From NCBI GenBank assembly GCA_050946055.1, contig JBMNUB010000008.1, positions 19,347-83,346 of the forward strand: a stretch of 64,000 bases of DNA, written 5' to 3'. Source of the DNA: Fimadaptatus sp050946055 (GTDB lineage: Bacteria; Bacillota; Clostridia; Christensenellales; Aristaeellaceae). This document shows, one piece after another, positions 33,282 through 42,452 of this stretch; positions within the stretch are counted from its first letter, which is position 1; the number at the start of each line of letters is the position of its first letter. The notes under the pieces are model-generated. The model did not search any database. It saw only the letters and a program-made list of their open reading frames with translations, and was not told where the DNA came from. The position numbers were made by a program, and so were the translations under genes.

Positions 33282-34331
33282 ATGCCCATATACGCATCCA
33301 CATTTACCAGCGGACTGGAGCCGCTGATAAAGGATCAGCTGCCGCGATTGCTGCGCGGTTGCCAGATATACGACATATATAACGGCCTGATTGTGTTCCG
33401 CTTCGATGGCAAACAGGAAATGCTGGACAGGCTGGATATATTCGCCAACACATACCTCGTGCTGCACAGGCAGAACAATCCCACGTTCAAGTCCATGGTG
33501 CGTCAGGCCGCGGCCAAGGCAGACCCCAGCTTTACCTCGCGCGTGCGAAACGGCCAGACCTTCCGCGTGCGCTTTCAGAAGAACGGCCAGCTGGAGCGCG
33601 TGGAGCGCGATGTACATGAGCAGGCCGAGGATCTGGTCAAGCGCCGCGCCCGCCTGCGCGTGGATCGCGAGCATCCCGACCATGAGTTCTGGTACATAAT
33701 CCGCTCGGAGAACATAGGGCTGTACTGCATGCTGGTGTCGCGCAGGGAGCAAACTGAGCGCGATCTGCCGCAGGGTGAGCTTCGCCCGGAGCTGGCGCGC
33801 TGCATATGCCTGTATTCGGGCGCGGCGGCGCGCGAGACGCTGCTTGACCCCTTCGCGGGTCATGGCGCGCTGCCCGGTCAGCTGCTCAAGTCGCGCCGCT
33901 ATGCCGCCGTGCTAATGGGCGACAGCGACCGCGAGTGCGTGCGCCGCATGCGCCGCAAGTTCGCCGCCCCCATAGAGGAGGGCAAGGCGGCGGTCTATCA
34001 GTGGGACGCGCGCGACATGACCTCGATAGAGGACGGCTCGATAGACAGGATAATCACCGATCCGCCGTGGGGCATATACGACGGCGAGCGCTATGGCGAC
34101 ATACAGGAGTTCTACAACGAGTTCATGCGCGAGTTCGTGCGCGTGTTGCGCCCGGGCGGCACGCTGACGCTGCTGTCCGCCGTCAAGGTGGAGGCCATGC
34201 GCGCCGCGCGTGCGGCCGGTCTGCGCCCCGAGGGCAGGCTGGACATACTGGTCAATGGCAAGAAGGCGGCGCTGCTGCGCTGCCGCAAGCCGCTGGGCGC
34301 GCAACGCTTTGAGCGCAGCGGTCACAGATAA
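33282..34331 (+). CDS. UPF0020-family RNA/DNA methyltransferase
   Basis: A 349-aa protein related to THUMP-linked rRNA/tRNA N2-guanine methyltransferases (RlmL/Trm14 type). The N-terminal part (about residues 1-165) resembles the substrate-binding THUMP region. The catalytic domain has LLDPFAGHGALPGQLL near 188, WDARDMTSI near 240 and the catalytic loop IITDPPWGIYDG near 257. DPPWG fits the N/D-PP-Y/W motif for amino-group methylation. The target RNA cannot be specified. ATG 33282 (MPIYAST) has GGAGAG upstream; the longer frame from 33195 lacks a site. Confidence 0.82.
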   Translation: MPIYASTFTSGLEPLIKDQLPRLLRGCQIYDIYNGLIVFRFDGKQEMLDRLDIFANTYLVLHRQNNPTFKSMVRQAAAKADPSFTSRVRNGQTFRVRFQKNGQLERVERDVHEQAEDLVKRRARLRVDREHPDHEFWYIIRSENIGLYCMLVSRREQTERDLPQGELRPELARCICLYSGAAARETLLDPFAGHGALPGQLLKSRRYAAVLMGDSDRECVRRMRRKFAAPIEEGKAAVYQWDARDMTSIEDGSIDRIITDPPWGIYDGERYGDIQEFYNEFMREFVRVLRPGGTLTLLSAVKVEAMRAARAAGLRPEGRLDILVNGKKAALLRCRKPLGAQRFERSGHR

Positions 34332-34378
34332 GGCGCGGGGGCACATGGAGCGAATCGCCGCCGTACATAGCTAACGAC

Positions 34379-34414
34379 TTCGGCGCGTCCGCGTGAACAT
34401 GCGGCCGCGCCGAA
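34379..34414. other. GC-rich hairpin in the gap before the GH3 gene
   Basis: TTCGGCGCG pairs with CGCGCCGAA, and inside it CCGC pairs with GCGG. No T run follows on either strand, so termination is uncertain. The rest of the 340-bp gap 34332-34671 shows nothing recognisable. Confidence 0.5.
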
Positions 34415-34671
34415 ACTGGATTATGCCAAAGCTGTATCGCGCTCAAGCGCACAGCATGAAGCCATGCGCGGCGCAAGATGCCGCATAAGCACTGTGAAGC
34501 GATGGATAATACAATGGCGCTCAGATAAAATATGAAAGCGAAAGGCATTCGCGCAATAAACAGGGGCTGCGCTTCGCAAATGGTATGCGTCAGGCTTCCA
34601 CTTGCGGATATATGTAAAGCCGGTACACAGCATCGCCGGACACCGATGACTGAATAAAGGAGGTCGGGCTT

Positions 34672-36918
34672 ATGTTTGAAGAAGCTATAAGGAAGATGAG
34701 TCTGGAGGACAAGGCCGCCATATGCGCAGGTCAGGACTTCTGGCACAGCCGCGCCATACCCGAAGCGGATATCCCCTCCATAATGATGACCGACGGCCCG
34801 CATGGACTGCGCAAGCAGGCGGCGGATGCCGATCATCTGGGCATAAACGACTCCGTGCCTGCGACCTGCTTCCCTTCGGGGGCAGGGCTATGCTCCAGCT
34901 GGGACACCGGGCTGATCGCGGACGTGGCGCGCGCCATAGCGCGCGAGGCGCAGGCGGGCGGCGTGGGCATAGTGCTGGGTCCTGCGATAAACATAAAGCG
35001 TTCGCCGCTGTGCGGGCGCAACTTTGAGTACTTCAGCGAGGACCCGTATCTGGCGGGCGAGATGGCGGTCAGCTATGTCAACGCGCTTCAGGGCGAGGGC
35101 GTGGGCGCGTCGGTCAAGCACTACGCGGTCAACAATCAGGAGACCGCGCGCATGACGATAGACGCGCGCGTGTCCATGCGCGCGCTGCGCGAGATATACC
35201 TGTATCCGTTTGAACAGGCGGCGCGCCGCGCACATCCAAAGACATACATGGGCGCGTATAATCGCGTAAACGGCACATATGCCTGCCAGAACGGCTGGCT
35301 GCTGGACGATATGCTGCGCGGCGAGTGGGGCTTTGACGGGTTCGTGATGAGCGACTGGGGCGCGGTGGACGATCGCGTGGCTTCGCTCAAGGCGGGCATG
35401 GAACTGCAGATGCCCGGCGACGGCGGCGCGGGAGCGGCGGCGATTGTCAGAGCTGTGCGCGCGGGCGAGCTGGACGAGCGCGTGCTGGACAGGGCGGTAG
35501 AGCGCATAATGCGCGTCATGGACTGGTGCGCGCGCAATCACCGCGAGGGCGAGTGCGACATGGATGCAAACGATGCGCTGGCAAAGCGCGCCGCGCTCAA
35601 GGCCGCCGTGCTGCTCAAGAACGAGGGTGCGCTGCCGCTCTTGGCAGGCGACAGCAGCGGTTTGTGCGTGCTGGGCGCGCTGGCAGAGACGCCCATATAT
35701 CAGGGCGGCGGCTCGTCGCACATAAAGCCCACGCACATGACCACGCCGCTGGCTGCGCTGCGCGCGCGTTTTGCGGGTCTCAGGTATGCGCCCGGCTACG
35801 ACGCGGAGCGCCCTGACGCGGTGGATGAGACGCTGATAGGCGAGGCGCTTAATGCGGCAAAGGGCTGCACGGATGCAGTTGTGTTTGCGGGCTATTACGA
35901 CACCGAGGGCGGCGACCGCACGGACATGCGCCTGCCCGCCGCGCAAAACGAGCTTATAGCGCGCCTGATCGCTCAGGGCGCGCGCGTGACCGTGGTGCTG
36001 CAGTGCGGCGCGCCGGTCGAGATGCCCTGGGCGGACGGCGTAAATGCCATAATGATGGGGTATCTGGGCGGACAGCAGGGCGGCGAGGCCATGGCCGCGC
36101 TGCTGGCGGGCGAGGTGAGTCCGTCGGGCAAGCTGGCCGAGTCCTTCCCGTACCGGCTGGAGGACACGCCCTGCTTCCTGAACTTCCCGGGCGATGGACG
36201 CACTGTGGAATACCGCGAGGACATATTCGTGGGCTATCGCTACTATGACATGCTGGGCGAGACTGCCGTGCGGTTCCCGTTCGGCCATGGCCTCAGCTAT
36301 ACGCGCTTTGACGTGACCGGCGCGCGCATAAGCGCCGAACGCCTGAGCGGGGGCGAGGAGGTCACGGTCGAGGCCGACGTGCGCAACGCGGGCAGCATGG
36401 CGGGCGGCGAGGTGCTGCAGCTGTATGTGCAGAAGGAGTGCGGCACGGCGCTGCATCCCATAAAGGAACTGAAGGGATTTGCCCGGATAGAGCTTAAACC
36501 GGGCGGGAGCGGCAAGGTTTCCATGAAACTTAACGCGGACAGCTTCGCTTACTGGAACGAAAGCGCAGCCGCATTCGTCACAGATAGTGGAAGATACAGG
36601 ATACTTCTGGGCAGGTCTGCAAGGGACATGCTCGCCGCATTCGACATCGAAGTCACCTCAAACAGCGCGCCGCGCCCGGTGTATACGCGCAATTCCTGCG
36701 TGGGCGAGATACTGCGCGATGATAGGGCCTGCGCCAAGGTGCAGCCGCTGCTGGAGGTGTTCATGGGCGCTATGGCTCATCCCGACGACGATGCCGACAT
36801 GGCGGGTATGATGCAGCGCATGATGGAATACATGCCGCTGCGCGGTCTGGCCATGCTGTCGGGAGGACTGTTCGGCGAGGAGCAGCTAAGTGAGCTGCTT
36901 GCGCTGCTAAATTCATGA
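34672..36918 (+). CDS. GH3 family beta-glycosidase
   Basis: A 748-aa family 3 glycoside hydrolase, probably a beta-glucosidase. Markers are MTDGPHGLRKQ near residue 40, GPAINIKRSPLCGRNFEYFSEDP near 105, VKHYAVNNQE near 145 and GFDGFVMSDWGAV near 222, with the nucleophile aspartate in SDW. The second domain includes QGGGSSHIKP near 344, and an Fn3-like domain lies near residues 540-660. No signal peptide is seen, so it likely acts on imported oligosaccharides. About 90 residues follow the Fn3-like domain (FMGAMAHPDDDADMAGMMQR onward), a helical tail common in clostridial GH3 enzymes. AAAGGAGG precedes the ATG at 34672. Bases 36480-36660 use noticeably different codons from the rest. A small membrane protein gene follows after 15 bp. 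Confidence 0.92.
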   Translation: MFEEAIRKMSLEDKAAICAGQDFWHSRAIPEADIPSIMMTDGPHGLRKQAADADHLGINDSVPATCFPSGAGLCSSWDTGLIADVARAIAREAQAGGVGIVLGPAINIKRSPLCGRNFEYFSEDPYLAGEMAVSYVNALQGEGVGASVKHYAVNNQETARMTIDARVSMRALREIYLYPFEQAARRAHPKTYMGAYNRVNGTYACQNGWLLDDMLRGEWGFDGFVMSDWGAVDDRVASLKAGMELQMPGDGGAGAAAIVRAVRAGELDERVLDRAVERIMRVMDWCARNHREGECDMDANDALAKRAALKAAVLLKNEGALPLLAGDSSGLCVLGALAETPIYQGGGSSHIKPTHMTTPLAALRARFAGLRYAPGYDAERPDAVDETLIGEALNAAKGCTDAVVFAGYYDTEGGDRTDMRLPAAQNELIARLIAQGARVTVVLQCGAPVEMPWADGVNAIMMGYLGGQQGGEAMAALLAGEVSPSGKLAESFPYRLEDTPCFLNFPGDGRTVEYREDIFVGYRYYDMLGETAVRFPFGHGLSYTRFDVTGARISAERLSGGEEVTVEADVRNAGSMAGGEVLQLYVQKECGTALHPIKELKGFARIELKPGGSGKVSMKLNADSFAYWNESAAAFVTDSGRYRILLGRSARDMLAAFDIEVTSNSAPRPVYTRNSCVGEILRDDRACAKVQPLLEVFMGAMAHPDDDADMAGMMQRMMEYMPLRGLAMLSGGLFGEEQLSELLALLNS

Positions 36919-36933
36919 TAAATGGAGGCCGCT

Positions 36934-37248
36934 ATGTCTGAAGAAGCTATGTCCAATCCCGCACAGCGCCGCAAACTGGGGCGCGGCATGGTGTTGTCGG
37001 TCGCGGGCGTGCTTATCTGCTGGGTACCTGGTCTGGGCGCGTTGCTGTCGCTGATAGGTCTGTACAGCGTGATATCGTCCTATGTGCCGGAGTGCAGAGG
37101 GCGCTATGTGGCGTATGTGGTGCTGAGCATACTATGCGCACTCTTAAGCGTGGGCGCGCTCGTTGCCATGCTCTACGTATACTTTGGCGATCCTGAGTTG
37201 CTTTCGCGCATAACCTCGTTCGTCATGGAAAAGCTGAACATACAGTGA
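36934..37248 (+). CDS. Small membrane protein, 104 aa
   Basis: Two hydrophobic segments near residues 20-45 (VLSVAGVLICWVPGLGALLSLIG) and 60-85 (YVAYVVLSILCALLSVGALVAMLYVYF) make a hairpin-type membrane protein with a short basic, hydrophilic start. I recognise no family. ATG 36934 is preferred since GGAGG lies just before it; the ATG at 36922 contains that box. It begins 15 bp after the GH3 stop and is followed by a terminator, so it is the second gene of that operon. Confidence 0.7.
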   Translation: MSEEAMSNPAQRRKLGRGMVLSVAGVLICWVPGLGALLSLIGLYSVISSYVPECRGRYVAYVVLSILCALLSVGALVAMLYVYFGDPELLSRITSFVMEKLNIQ

Positions 37249-37275
37249 GCGCCCGCTAGGGCTAAGCTGCATGGA

Positions 37276-37319
37276 AGCGGCGCGTCCTGCCGAATAGATA
37301 GGCAGGGCGCGCCGCTTTT
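37276..37319 (+). terminator. Terminator of the GH3 operon
   Basis: AGCGGCGCGTCCTGCC (37276-37291) pairs with GGCAGGGCGCGCCGCT (37301-37316), one G-U, followed by TTTT. Confidence 0.85.
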
Positions 37320-37405
37320 GCGTGCCTGACCGGCGGCGATACAGGTCATGAAAGCGCATCCGGCCAAGGCGCAGTCGCGGGCATCGGAAGATGGCAAGCG
37401 CCGCG

Positions 37406-37755
37406 CGTATGGCAAGCGGCTGGCGCGAGTGAGCTGCGCGATGTGAATATGCCAGCACAAACAGGGAGTGCTGCGCAAAGCGGCGCACGTATGGCAAGCG
37501 GCTGGCGCGAGTGAGCCGCGCGATGTGAATGCGCCAGCACAAACAGGGAGTGCTGCGCAAAGCGCCGCGCATATGGCAAGCGGCTGGCGCGAGTGAGCCG
37601 CGCGATGTGAATATGCCAGCACAAACAGGGAGTGCTGCGCAAAGCGCCGCGCATATGGCAAGCGGCTGGCGCGAGTGAGCCGCGCGATGTAAATGTGCCA
37701 GCACAAACAGGGTGTGCTGCGCAAAGCGCCGCGCGTATGGCAAGCGGCTGGCGGC
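37406..37755. repeat. 82-bp tandem repeat, about 4.3 copies
   Basis: The mark ATGGCAAGCGGCTGGCG recurs at 37409, 37491, 37573, 37655 and 37737, an exact 82-bp period with a few substitutions. Since 82 is not a multiple of three, the long frames across it on the minus strand are artefacts. The array fills the gap 37320-37835 between a terminator and an orphan binding-protein gene. Confidence 0.92.
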
Positions 37756-37835
37756 GGCACTGTGCAAACCGCGCGGGCAACCCCATGTGATACCGGCGCG
37801 CGCCGCAGCATATCATCTGGAATGGGGGTGATGAT

Positions 37836-38888
37836 ATGGCAAGGCGCATAGCCTGTGCGCTCTGCACGCTGCTGACTGCGCTGCTTGTAGCCGGTGCGCC
37901 GCACATCGAATCGCATCTGCCCGTGCCGCCGCGCGGGCTTACCGCGCTGCCGTATGAAGGCTGGTCGGGTGTGATACGCCTTAGCGTGCATCAGGGCTTT
38001 CGCAGCGGTACAGGCTCCATAGTGCCATGGCTAAACGCCTGCCTGAGCGCTTATGAGAAGCGGCATCCGGGCGTGTATGTGCAGGTGGAGACCGTGTCCA
38101 AAGCCGCGCTAAGCCGCTCGGTTGAGCAGGACATACCGCCCGACATCGCGATATTCACGCCGGGCGCGCTGGATGATGCGTCGCGGCTGCTGCCGCTTGA
38201 CATGCCGGAGACTGTGCGCGGCGATTTGGCTAGGGCGTGCATGTCAAATGGCGAGTGCCGCGCCGTGCCGCTGTGCTTTGGCGGATATGGCGTGCTGATG
38301 AACCCGGGCGACATGGCGCAGCTCCCGTCCGACTGGCAGGAGGCCGTGCAGCAGCAGTACCGCGCAGCTACGCGCTCAGAGCAGGCGCACTATGCGCTGC
38401 AAGTGCCGGGCGAGGGGCGCTGGCCGAACGCGGCGCGGCGCGTGCTGGGCGAATTGCCCGAACAGGGCGACATGCTGCCGCCCGACTACATGCAGTGTTC
38501 CGAGGTAAAGGCCATGGCCGACTTTAAGAGCGGCAGGGTGGCGTGCATACCGGCAGGTCAGTGGCAGCTGCGCCAGCTCGCGCTGGCTCAGGCGCAGGGC
38601 AAAGCGCCATCGCATAAATTTATTCCGATGGAGCAGGCGTACAGCGACATGTACTTTGCTGCGTCTATCGTGGCTGCGGACGACGAGGGCGCACAGGCGC
38701 GCGCTGCCGTATGCCGCGACATAATAGCCTGTCTTGCGGGCGAGGAAGCACAGGGCAGGCTGGAGACGGCGCTGCTTATGCCGTCAATGAATGGCATGCG
38801 GCTGTACGCACAGGGAGGCGACATGGCGGCGCTGGAAAGCGCATATGCGGGCGAAGTCGAGTTTGCGCTGCTGTTTGAAGGAGGCTGA
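37836..38888 (+). CDS. Extracellular solute-binding-like protein (orphan)
   Basis: A 350-aa exported protein with a hydrophobic N-terminus (ACALCTLLTALLVAGA) and a body resembling family 1 sugar-binding proteins: NACLSAYEKRHPGVYVQVETV near residue 70, DIAIFTPGALDD near 105 and CFGGYGVLMNP near 148. A late region SDMYFAASIVAADDEGAQA and LLMPSMNGM matches the C-terminal lobe. Its N-terminal cysteines (C7, C10) are within the hydrophobic stretch but do not form a clean lipobox. No permease or ATPase is adjacent. GGGGGTGATGAT precedes the ATG. It might feed a shared permease, or be a sensor or anchor-type protein. Confidence 0.6.
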   Translation: MARRIACALCTLLTALLVAGAPHIESHLPVPPRGLTALPYEGWSGVIRLSVHQGFRSGTGSIVPWLNACLSAYEKRHPGVYVQVETVSKAALSRSVEQDIPPDIAIFTPGALDDASRLLPLDMPETVRGDLARACMSNGECRAVPLCFGGYGVLMNPGDMAQLPSDWQEAVQQQYRAATRSEQAHYALQVPGEGRWPNAARRVLGELPEQGDMLPPDYMQCSEVKAMADFKSGRVACIPAGQWQLRQLALAQAQGKAPSHKFIPMEQAYSDMYFAASIVAADDEGAQARAAVCRDIIACLAGEEAQGRLETALLMPSMNGMRLYAQGGDMAALESAYAGEVEFALLFEGG

Positions 38889-39000
38889 GCGGCAGCGGTG
38901 CGCGGCTCAGCCGTCCTTACACCGGGGGAAAAGCCTTGCCGCGCATGGACGGCATATGGCGATACTCAAAATTGCCCGCGCATCCGTGCATACTATGGGG

Positions 39001-39350
39001 CTGCGGGGAAGCCGTCTCCACAGCCCTGCCGCGCGCATGCCGCGCAAAACGCGCCGCGATGAGGGGGACAGCAGCCTTGCGCCCGTATGCGCAGGCGCAT
39101 TGATGCGGATAATGCCGCGTTGCCTTCACATACATACGTGCGGGCTGCGGGGAAGCCGTCTCCGCAGCCCTGCCGCGCGCATGCCGCGCAAAACGCGCTG
39201 AGGGGGTTACAGCAGCCTTGCGCCCGTATGCGCAGGCGCATTGATGCGGATAATGCTGCGTTGCCTTCACATACATACGTGCGGGCTGCGGGGAAGCCGT
39301 CTCCACAGCCCTGCCGCGCGCATGCCGCGCAAAACGCGCCGCGATGAGGA
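39001..39350. repeat. About 141-144-bp tandem repeat, 2.4 copies
   Basis: CTGCGGGGAAGCCGTCTCC recurs at 39001, 39145 and 39286. The second unit is 3 bp shorter where GCCGCGATGAGGGGGACAG becomes GCTGAGGGGGTTACAG. The array lies in the 38889-39582 gap upstream of the BMP transporter promoter. No gene is supported there. Confidence 0.9.
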
Positions 39351-39502
39351 TAATGCCGCTTATGACGCAATCTGTCCGCCGTGAACCATGATTCGGGCAA
39401 ATATAAGCTTAACGCGCAGGGCAAAGGCGCACATTTTCGCCGCAAAGCGTCATGCATATACCATAAACCCAACTAAAAAGCCAAAAAGTAATCTAATGTT
39501 CG

Positions 39503-39531
39503 TTGAATTATGGCCGAACATGGTGTATACT
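39503..39531 (+). promoter_or_regulatory. Promoter of the BMP-type transporter operon
   Basis: TTGAAT (39503-39508), 17 bp, TATACT (39526-39531), 51 bp before the start codon of the binding protein. Confidence 0.8.
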
Positions 39532-39582
39532 TGTAATCGATTTGACGGCAAAGCCGTTAATGCAAATGGAGGAGAAGCGCAT

Positions 39583-40683
39583 ATGTTCAAGAAAATGCTT
39601 GCCTTTGCTCTGGTGCTGACCATGGCCCTGTTCATGGTACCTGCTCAGGCGGAAGAAGCCTCTACCTTCCCGGCAGTGGCTAAGGAAGACCTCAAGATCG
39701 GCATGATCTACGTCGGCGATACTTCCGACGGCGGCTACAACTTCGTTCACGACAGCGCTCTGATGAAGGCTGTGTCCGAGCTGGGTCTCAGCGAGGATCA
39801 GGTCATAAAGAAGACCAACGTTCCCGAGGATGCCACCTGCGAGACCGCTCTGCGCGAGCTGGTTGAGGCGGGCTGCCAGATAATCTTCGCCGACAGCTTC
39901 GGCCACATGTACTACATGGAGCCGATAGCCGAGGAGTATCCGGAGATAATCTTCTCCCATTGCTCCGGCTACATCAACAACGGCGTCAACATGAACAACT
40001 ACTTTGGCCGCATATACGAGCCGCGCTTCCTGTCCGGTCTGGCTGCGGGTCTTAAGACCAAGACCAACAAGATCGGCTATGTGTCCGCCATGGACAACCC
40101 CGAGTGCAACGGCGGCCTGAACGCCTTTACTCTGGGCGTGCGCGTGGTCAACCCCGATGCGACCGTATACGTAAAGTACACCAACACCTGGTACGATCCC
40201 ACCGTTGAGCGCCAGACCGCCGATGCCCTCATCGACATGGGCTGCGACGTAATCGGCCAGCATCAGGATTCCACCCTGCCCCAGGTTGCCGCTCAGGAAG
40301 CTGGCGTGTGGAGCTGCGGCTACAACGCCGACATGACCGAGGCCGCTCCCGACGCGCACCTGTGCGCTCCCATCTGGGACTGGTCGGTCATATACAAGAC
40401 CGAGCTGGAGAACGTCATCAACGGCACCTGGACCTGCGAGAACTACTTCCTGGGCATGCGTGAGGGCATGGTAGGCCTTTCGCCGCTGACCAAGAACTGC
40501 GAAGAAGGCACTCAGGCCGTGGTAGACGAGTGGACCGCCAAGATAATGGACGGCTCCTTCGACGTGTTTGACGGCGAGATCAAGGACAACACCGGTGCGG
40601 TGCGCGTAGAGAAGGGTCAGCGCCTGACCGATGCCGAGATCACCTCCATCGACTGGCTGGTCGAGGGCGTTGTGGTCGCGTAA
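39583..40683 (+). CDS. BMP-family substrate-binding protein (nucleoside or purine type)
   Basis: A 366-aa binding protein of the BmpA/PnrA (Med/BMP) family, which in studied cases binds purine nucleosides. The signal peptide KKMLAFALVLTMALFMV ends PAQA-EE and has no lipobox cysteine, unlike most Gram-positive BMP proteins. Mature motifs are LKIGMIYVGDTSDGGYNF, then IIFADSFGHM, NYFGRIYEPRFLSGLAAG near residue 140 and KIGYVSAMDNPE near 165. The next three genes are ATPase and permeases of the NupA-NupB-NupC type. GGAGGAG precedes the ATG at 39583. Its codon use favours ATC, ACC and GCT more than that of most genes here, suggesting high expression. Confidence 0.9.
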   Translation: MFKKMLAFALVLTMALFMVPAQAEEASTFPAVAKEDLKIGMIYVGDTSDGGYNFVHDSALMKAVSELGLSEDQVIKKTNVPEDATCETALRELVEAGCQIIFADSFGHMYYMEPIAEEYPEIIFSHCSGYINNGVNMNNYFGRIYEPRFLSGLAAGLKTKTNKIGYVSAMDNPECNGGLNAFTLGVRVVNPDATVYVKYTNTWYDPTVERQTADALIDMGCDVIGQHQDSTLPQVAAQEAGVWSCGYNADMTEAAPDAHLCAPIWDWSVIYKTELENVINGTWTCENYFLGMREGMVGLSPLTKNCEEGTQAVVDEWTAKIMDGSFDVFDGEIKDNTGAVRVEKGQRLTDAEITSIDWLVEGVVVA

Positions 40684-40847
40684 CTGATCTGTAAGCTGTG
40701 TCGGCCGCTCCGAATTAGAATTGATTTGGGGCGGCTGATTCGTTTTGTATGGTTGACCGCGCCGCATGAGGCCGGGTCGGCCACTTGCTCCGGCACATGG
40801 CCGGATGAATACGACAAAGCTGAATTACGCGAAGGGATGTGTGTGCC

Positions 40848-42452
40848 TTGGCACAGGAACAGGCTGCCGCGATTGAACTCAGGGGGATAGTAAAGCGCTT
40901 TGGCTCGGTGGTCGCCAACAAGAATGTCGATCTTACGCTGAATCATGGCGAGATACTTGCGCTGCTGGGCGAAAACGGCTCGGGCAAGACCACGCTTATG
41001 AACATGATATCGGGCATATATCGCCCGGATGCCGGTGCGATATACATAAACGGGCGCGAGGCGCACATAAGCTCGCCGCGCGATGCCTATGAGCTGGGCG
41101 TGGGCATGATACATCAGCACTTCAAGCTGGTCGATGCCATGAGCGCCAAGGAGAACATAGTGCTGGGCACGCATGGCAGAGTGCGCGCCGCCGACCTCAC
41201 GCGCGAGATAAAGAAGCTGTGCGACAGATTCGGTTTGGAGATAGACCCCGATAAGCCCATAAGCGCCATGTCGGTGGGCGAAAAGCAGACCGTGGAGATA
41301 CTCAAGGTGCTGTACCGCGGCTGCAACATACTGATACTGGACGAACCAACCGCCGTGCTCACGCCGCAGGAGACGCGCCGCCTGTTCGACATACTGCGCC
41401 GCATGAAGAAGGAAGGCTGCGCGGTGATAATAATCACCCATAAGCTGCACGAGGTGCTGTCCATATCCGACCGCGTTACCATACTGCGCAAGGGCGAGAG
41501 CGTGGGCAGCGTCGAAACCAGCAAGACCAATGTGCGCGAGCTGACCGAGATGATGGTCGGGCGCAGCGTCAAGCTGGAGATAGAGCGCACTCCCCGCGAG
41601 CGCGGCAGGCGCAGGCTGGAGGTGTCCAACCTGTGCGTAAAGGACGAGGACGGACTGCCCGCGCTGACTGACGTGTCCTTTGATCTGGATGCGGGCGAGA
41701 TACTGGGCGTGGCCGGCATAGCCGGTTCCGGTCAGAGGGAGCTGTGCGAGTCCATCGCCGGACTGCACCTGATAAGCTTTGGCAAGATAAAGCTGGACGG
41801 GCAGGACCTTGAGGGCCTCAATCCGCGCGAGATAATGCAGCGCGGCATAGCCATGTCGTTCGTACCCGAGGACAGACTGGGCATGGGTCTGGTCGGAAGC
41901 ATGAGCGTGTCCGACAATGTGCTGCTCAAGAGCTACTATAAGAACCACGGCATGTTCGTGGATCGCGCCGCGGCGCGCAGCCTGTCCAAGAAGATGGTGG
42001 ACGAGCTGGAGATATCCACGCCTTCCGTAATGCATCCCGTGGGACAGCTCTCGGGCGGCAACGTGCAGAAGGTGCTGCTGGGGCGCGAGATACACTTGAG
42101 TCCCCGCGTGCTGATGGCGGCATACCCGGTGCGCGGTCTGGACATAAACTCGTCCTATAAGATATACGAACTCATCAACGGCCAGAAGGCCAAGGGTGTG
42201 GGCGTGCTGTTCGTGGGCGAGGATCTGGACGTGCTGATAGAGCTGTGCGACCGCATAATGGTGCTGTGCGCGGGGCGCGTGACCGGCATAATAGACGTGC
42301 GCGCGGAGCTGGGCGAGCCGGAGGACGCAAGCACGATATCGCGCGAGGACGAGGAAGCCGATTCCCGCGCCATGCAGGCACGCCAGCGCCTCAAGGAGCG
42401 CTTGGGCGCGCTGATGACGGGATTCGTCGAGGAGGAAAGCGGCAATGAGTAA
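40848..42452 (+). CDS. Tandem ABC ATPase of the BMP-type transporter
   Basis: A double ATPase of the RbsA/MglA/NupA type, about 534 aa. Domain 1 has Walker A LLGENGSGKTT near residue 40, MIHQHFKLV (Q-loop), MSVGEKQTVEIL and Walker B LILDEPTAVLTPQE. Domain 2 has VAGIAGSGQRELCE in place of a full Walker A, FVPEDRLGMGL, LSGGNVQKVLLGREI and MAAYPVRGLDI, so it is probably not a catalytic site, as in the family. No ATG is available: GTG 40839 is too close to GAAGGG, so TTG 40848 (MAQEQ) is my choice, with modest confidence in the exact start. It overlaps the next gene by 8 bp. Confidence 0.88.
   Translation: MAQEQAAAIELRGIVKRFGSVVANKNVDLTLNHGEILALLGENGSGKTTLMNMISGIYRPDAGAIYINGREAHISSPRDAYELGVGMIHQHFKLVDAMSAKENIVLGTHGRVRAADLTREIKKLCDRFGLEIDPDKPISAMSVGEKQTVEILKVLYRGCNILILDEPTAVLTPQETRRLFDILRRMKKEGCAVIIITHKLHEVLSISDRVTILRKGESVGSVETSKTNVRELTEMMVGRSVKLEIERTPRERGRRRLEVSNLCVKDEDGLPALTDVSFDLDAGEILGVAGIAGSGQRELCESIAGLHLISFGKIKLDGQDLEGLNPREIMQRGIAMSFVPEDRLGMGLVGSMSVSDNVLLKSYYKNHGMFVDRAAARSLSKKMVDELEISTPSVMHPVGQLSGGNVQKVLLGREIHLSPRVLMAAYPVRGLDINSSYKIYELINGQKAKGVGVLFVGEDLDVLIELCDRIMVLCAGRVTGIIDVRAELGEPEDASTISREDEEADSRAMQARQRLKERLGALMTGFVEEESGNE

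Noticed and set aside
34888..36456. 522-codon minus-strand open frame over the GH3 gene
   Set aside because: Mirror of the GH3 coding strand, with shadow composition and no motifs.
37144..37991. Overlapping minus-strand frames of 186-272 codons with cysteine-rich repeats
   Set aside because: They result from reading the 82-bp array in different frames. The unit is not a multiple of three, and no start signal exists.
38917..39472. Repeat-encoded proteins in the 39-kb array (both strands)
   Set aside because: All arise from the 141-144-bp units; frame content changes with the 3-bp indel and no ribosome binding site is seen.
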